DNA from: Paulinella micropora
Taxonomy: Eukaryota > Cercozoa > Imbricatea > Euglyphida
NCBI GenBank assembly: GCA_009731375.1
Contig: BJOX01000289.1
Span: forward strand, 422,223-445,227
DNA length: 23,005 nucleotides
Direction: 5' to 3'
Positions 20,499 through 23,005 of this stretch are shown piece by piece; the first letter of the stretch is position 1; every line of letters starts with the position of its first letter. The translations under genes and the position numbers were made by a program. The notes beneath the pieces were generated by a model, which had not been told where the DNA came from, ran no database searches, and saw nothing but the letters and a program-made list of their open reading frames with translations.

Positions 20499-20970
20499 AG
20501 AGGCAACAGGTAGGGTATGGAGGCATATATGAGCCAATGTGGAGCAAAGAGAGGCGTCTTGAGCGATCGGTGTGACAGAAAGGCGGCAGTGAGGCAATAG
20601 GTGGGACAAAAAAGGCAGTAGTGAGGCAACAGGTGGCGAAGCAAGGCGCAGTGAGACAATGTGCGGGGCAGAAAGGCAGTAGTGAGGCAAAGTGCGGGGC
20701 AGACAGGCAGTAGTGAGGCAATGTGCGGGGCCAAAAGGCAGTAGTGAGGCAAAGTGCGGAGCCAAAAGGCAGTAGTGAGGCAAAGTGCGGAGCCAAAAGG
20801 CAGTAGTGAGGCAATGTGCGGGGCAGAAAGGCAGCAGTGAGGCAATGTGCGGGGCAGAAAGGCAGCAGTGAGGCAATGTGCGGAGCAGAAAGGCAGCAGT
20901 GAGGCAATGTGCGGAGCAGAAAGGCAGCAGTGAGGCAATGTGCGGGGCAGAAAGGCAGCAGTGAGGCAAG
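20499..20970 (+). repeat. 31-bp minisatellite
   Basis: GTGAGGCAA (or GTGAGACAA) starts at 20651, 20682, 20713, 20744, 20775, 20806, 20837, 20868, 20899, 20930 and 20961, exactly 31 bp apart each time. Upstream, degenerate units begin at 20589 and 20621 and fade out near 20499. Units fall into types: GGGGCAGAAAGGCAGCA on the right, GGAGCCAAAAGGCAGTA in the middle. All three minus frames are open because the unit has no stop there (PHCCLSAPHIASLLPF-type repeat); 31 is not a multiple of 3, so the peptide period is 31 residues. Coding is not supported. Confidence 0.97.
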
Positions 20971-21109
20971 GCCTACCTTCCGGCTGCATGCCCTCCAAGA
21001 CATGCGAATTCACCCTGCCCACAAAAATAAGTTCTTGTTCTCTCTCATACTTATTTCTTCTTTCCTTCCTTTTTTTTTCCCCCTCTTGGTTTTATAGTAA
21101 GATGGCTAG

Positions 21110-21113
<4 letters not shown>
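20971..21113. other. Low-copy spacer
   Basis: Sequence after the minisatellite, with CTTCCTTCCTTTTTTTTTCC and no gene. It leads into the GA tract. Confidence 0.6.

Positions 21114-21173
<60 letters not shown>
21114..21173. repeat. (GA)n tract
   Basis: About 60 bp of pure GA. Confidence 0.97.
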
Positions 21174-21178
<5 letters not shown>

Positions 21179-21195
21179 ACGAAGCGAGGTCGATA

Positions 21196-21257
21196 GGCTA
21201 CACCCACAGTGGCTGCAATTGCTACGAGCACCTGTGAATACATATATGGGTAAGAGA
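21196..21257 (+). repeat. CCCACAGTG motif family, copy 1
   Basis: CACCCACAGTGGCTGCAATT then GCTACGAGCACCTGTGAATA resembles segments near 22391, 22493 and 22831. It ends in TAAGAGATAA, as does the 22391 copy. Confidence 0.85.
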
Positions 21258-21258
21258 T

Positions 21259-21302
21259 AAGGTCTTTCAAATGATTTCGCCCACCCTACTTTTCGGCCTC
21301 TT
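21259..21302 (+). repeat. 44-bp inverted repeat, left copy
   Basis: AAGGTCTTTCAAATGATTTC then GCCCACCCTACTTTTCGGCC matches the reverse complement of 22301-22344 at 42 of 44 positions. It lies directly before dispersed repeat family 2. Confidence 0.95.
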
Positions 21303-21304
21303 TG

Positions 21305-21444
21305 CCATGATTTATAGAAATGGGGGGTGCAAAAAAAGCTCCCACCTTAAGGGTTCACAGAGGTTAATCATGGACCTGCCGGCCCTCACCAAAGATTTTG
21401 ACAAAATTTCCCGAACTTTGCGCATGTGCTTATTTTTCTTTGGG
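21305..21444 (+). repeat. Dispersed repeat family 2, copy 2
   Basis: Second copy of 19978-20107. Here it is followed by a hairpin, which the first copy lacks; the first copy ends in a T-rich run instead. Confidence 0.93.
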
Positions 21445-21449
21445 ACAAT

Positions 21450-21538
21450 CGTTTTTCACCGCAAACTAGAGCCATTATGTTGTGAAAAAATGATTTTTTC
21501 AAAAAAATCATCATGGCTCTGGTTTGCGGTGAAAAACG
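21450..21538. repeat. Hairpin, 26-bp arms, pre-miRNA-like
   Basis: CGTTTTTCACCGCAAACTAG then AGCCAT (21450-21475) pairs with 21513-21538 over 26 bp with a single G:T-type mismatch. The 37-nt loop has an inner hairpin: GAAAAAA (21484-21490), loop TGA, TTTTTTC (21494-21500). Total length 89 nt is in the range of microRNA precursors, and also of short fold-back elements. Nothing in the sequence shows that it is transcribed. Confidence 0.92.
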
Positions 21539-21549
21539 AGGGTCTACAC

Positions 21550-21610
<61 letters not shown>

Positions 21611-21642
21611 TAGATATATCGGTAGATAGGTAGGTAGGTAGG

Positions 21643-21726
<84 letters not shown>
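21550..21726. repeat. GATA array with GGTA block
   Basis: GATA with an interruption TATAGATATATCGG near 21608 and a GGTA block at about 21624-21643. It leads into dispersed repeat copy B. Confidence 0.97.
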
Positions 21727-21727
<1 letters not shown>

Positions 21728-22218
21728 GAGATATCGACTAATGTCAGAAAAAAGGAGCTTCTGATTTCGTCAACCAAGGAAGTCTGTGGGTAAGTATTAA
21801 CCCGATGCCCAGCTAAGCCGTGATGTTTGCACGGAAGGGACTGATACAGGCGATACCAAACCTCCCTAGTACCAGGCGGGGCCAGGGCTCGTTCCATAAA
21901 GCGCCCCTTGCAGAACGAGCTCCCACCTCCATTACAGAGGACCCAGTAAGCAGATGGAGTTTCGAGACTGTTCGACAGTCTAGTATAAACCGACAGAGCA
22001 CTGTGGGTTTTATTCCGGGCTCAACAAGCGAGAAAGGGCACCCTGAGGGAACAGGATTGTGCTTCCCGTCGCTATTTCGGCATGTGACTCATAGGCGTAT
22101 GGCTAGGCACACATAAGGCACCCCACCACGGGCCCAGCACACCCACACCATCCCCTAATTCTCAGCACACCCACACTGTCGACAGATGGCACCCATTTCA
22201 AAAAAAAAAAAAAAAAAA
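21721..22218 (+). repeat. Dispersed repeat, copy B, with downstream low-copy sequence and poly(A)
   Basis: The first 140 bp (21721-21860) match 8271-8410. The following sequence (to 22218) is low-copy, without a gene. It includes an inverted GGCTCGTTC/GAACGAGCT pair around 21888-21921, a 7-bp hairpin AGACTGT-TCG-ACAGTCT (21965-21981), and CAGCACACCCACAC twice (22135 and 22163). It ends in a run of about 20 A (22199-22218). A 3' poly(A) end would fit a retroposed element of about 490 bp, but I see no A and B boxes. Confidence 0.7.
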
Positions 22219-22232
22219 CCAAGCCCAAGGGA

Positions 22233-22233
22233 C

Positions 22234-22285
<52 letters not shown>
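22233..22285. repeat. (GATA)n array
   Basis: About 53 bp of GATA. Confidence 0.96.
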
Positions 22286-22300
22286 TTAGATAGACAGTCA

Positions 22301-22344
22301 AAGTGGCCGAAAAGTAGGGTGGTCGAAATCATTTGAAAGACCTT
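22301..22344 (-). repeat. 44-bp inverted repeat, right copy
   Basis: Inverted copy of 21259-21302; the two enclose about 1 kb holding dispersed repeat 2, the 26-bp-arm hairpin, a GATA array and dispersed repeat copy B. Confidence 0.95.
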
Positions 22345-22345
22345 A

Positions 22346-22550
22346 GATATGTATGTAGGTATGTAGATAGAACGATGGATAGATAAAAAGGCGCCCACAG
22401 TGACTGCAATCGCTATGAGCACACCTATAGATGAACAGATAAGAGATAGATATGCATGTAGGTATGTAGATAGAATGATGGATAGATAAAGAGATGCCCA
22501 CAGTGCTCCAACGGCTATGAGCATCTGTAAATACAAACTTCTATACATAT
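22346..22550 (+). repeat. 103-bp tandem pair with CCCACAGTG motif
   Basis: Units start GATATGTATGTAGGTATGTA (22346) and GATATGCATGTAGGTATGTA (22449). Each continues GATAGAA(C/T)GATGGATAGATAA and GCCCACAGTG, then GCTATGAGCA. The similarity weakens at the right end of the second unit. Confidence 0.93.
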
Positions 22551-22670
22551 AAAAAGCATATCAATCCGTCACGTTTTAACTGCCCTTTTTTTTTGCTAAA
22601 AAATGCCCATTTTCCCACCGTGTTTGCCGTTACTTTTTGCAGCAAACACACCCTCTGAAAAAGTGCCACA

Positions 22671-22701
<31 letters not shown>

Positions 22702-22785
22702 GTACATATATAGTGTATTGGGAGTTTATAAGGCATCCATACATACCCCCACGGGAGCACCACAGCTAGTACATACACAAATAGG
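22551..22785. other. Low-copy spacer with hairpin and TACA tract
   Basis: A 16-bp (8+8) perfect inverted repeat GTGTTTGC (22620-22627) / GCAAACAC (22642-22649) lies around a T-rich 14-nt loop. A TACA tract follows (about 22669-22697). No gene is visible. Confidence 0.7.
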
Positions 22786-22880
22786 CAGGTAGGTAGGTAG
22801 GTATGAAGGTAGAATGATGGATAGATAAAGAGACGCTCACAGTCGCTGTCACGGTTATGCTCATCAATTGATACATAGGT
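22786..22880 (+). repeat. CCCACAGTG motif family, diverged copy
   Basis: AGAATGATGGATAGATAAAG then AGACGCTCACAGTCGCTGTC and GGTTATGCTCATC. It is clearly related to the two units at 22346-22550, but more diverged; its GGTA-rich entry differs. Confidence 0.85.
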
Positions 22881-22977
22881 ATATACAAAGATTAAGATAA
22901 GTAGAGGAAAGAAAATTAACAGACAGGTATGTATGTAGATAGGTAGGTAGATAGATGTATAGAAGCAAAGGAGGGGA

Positions 22978-22998
22978 GGGGGGGGGGGGGGGGGGGGG
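22978..22998. repeat. G21 homopolymer
   Basis: Twenty-one G after GAGGGGA, near the window end. A G-quadruplex candidate or a sequencing artefact, like 3292-3314. Confidence 0.92.
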
Positions 22999-23005
22999 CA
23001 ACCGG

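Noticed and set aside
20460-21022. Minus-strand frames of 169-181 codons across the 31-bp minisatellite
   Set aside because: All three frames are open and show the same peptide in shifted order; this is repeat structure, not selection on one frame. Kept only as a low-probability idea in the findings.
19978-21444. Conserved peptide MIYR-GGCKKSS-LKGSQR as a protein family
   Set aside because: The frame is shared only across about 60 bp of two copies of a dispersed repeat and shifts afterwards, so similarity is at DNA level.
21721-22218. tRNA-derived SINE
   Set aside because: There is a poly(A) run at 22199, but I could not find an A box or a GGTTCGANTCC-type B box near the start.

Overview
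This looks like eukaryotic nuclear DNA from a gene-free, microsatellite-saturated part of a draft assembly. I see no convincing protein-coding gene, tRNA, rRNA, CRISPR array or bacterial-type operon. By eye, well over half of the window is period-4 tandem repeat: GATA/CTAT, TAGG/CCTA, TACA/TGTA, GTGA/TCAC, ACGT, AAAG. There are also dinucleotide tracts (GA, TA, CA, TG, GC) and several longer-period satellites. Five runs of N (3331-3618, 7705-8040, 8411-8437, 10270-10601, 11424-11433) mark assembly gaps. I cannot name the organism; the low-copy islands have medium GC and no protein family I recognise. The long open frames (up to 764 codons) follow from tetranucleotide repeats that lack stop codons on one or both strands, and I do not call them genes. 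Layout, left third: a low-copy island with a strong hairpin (1-433); CTAT, CATAA and GATA arrays (434-1283); a 1.6 kb TAGG-type array almost free of C on the + strand (1284-2921); TC/TA/CA tracts, a G23-A16 tract and a gap (2922-3618); a 1.66 kb TACA/ATGCG higher-order array (3619-5282) that flips strand through a hairpin at 5283-5308; a 104-bp dimer (5401-5608); CTAT/CTGT (5613-5871); and an eight-unit satellite whose conserved core carries AGGCCT (6001-6620). Middle third: GA and GATA arrays with recurring 16-bp spacers (6902-9016); a Z-DNA-like GC tract with GA/TA tracts (9018-9213); a 119-bp satellite (9242-9720); a CpG-rich ACGT array (9716-9958); a CTAT array ending in 29 C beside a gap; a small low-copy island (10626-10838); a GATA-hairpin-CTAT fold-back (10839-11384); and a 2.4 kb GTGA array opposed to a 0.8 kb TCAC array (11728-14953). 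Right third: a nine-copy satellite of about 124 bp (14960-15940); AAAG/GA/TG tracts; a low-copy island (16411-16680); CTAT/CTAC arrays (16678-17990); an island with a large imperfect inverted repeat (18033-18148); a seven-copy satellite (18212-18980); GATA and CTAT arrays; a low-copy stretch (19744-20480); an exact 31-bp minisatellite (20589-20970); and an end region rich in dispersed repeats and a pre-miRNA-like or fold-back hairpin (21174-23005). The most interesting property is organisation. Period-4 arrays repeatedly reverse strand, twice exactly at a hairpin. Short conserved cores of 16-45 bp recur embedded in microsatellite, and three longer low-copy segments recur in the window (one nearly identical over 140 bp and 13.4 kb apart). 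This resembles published families of mobile elements that carry or seed microsatellites, but no element here is one I recognise. Misassembly is a real alternative for several junctions.
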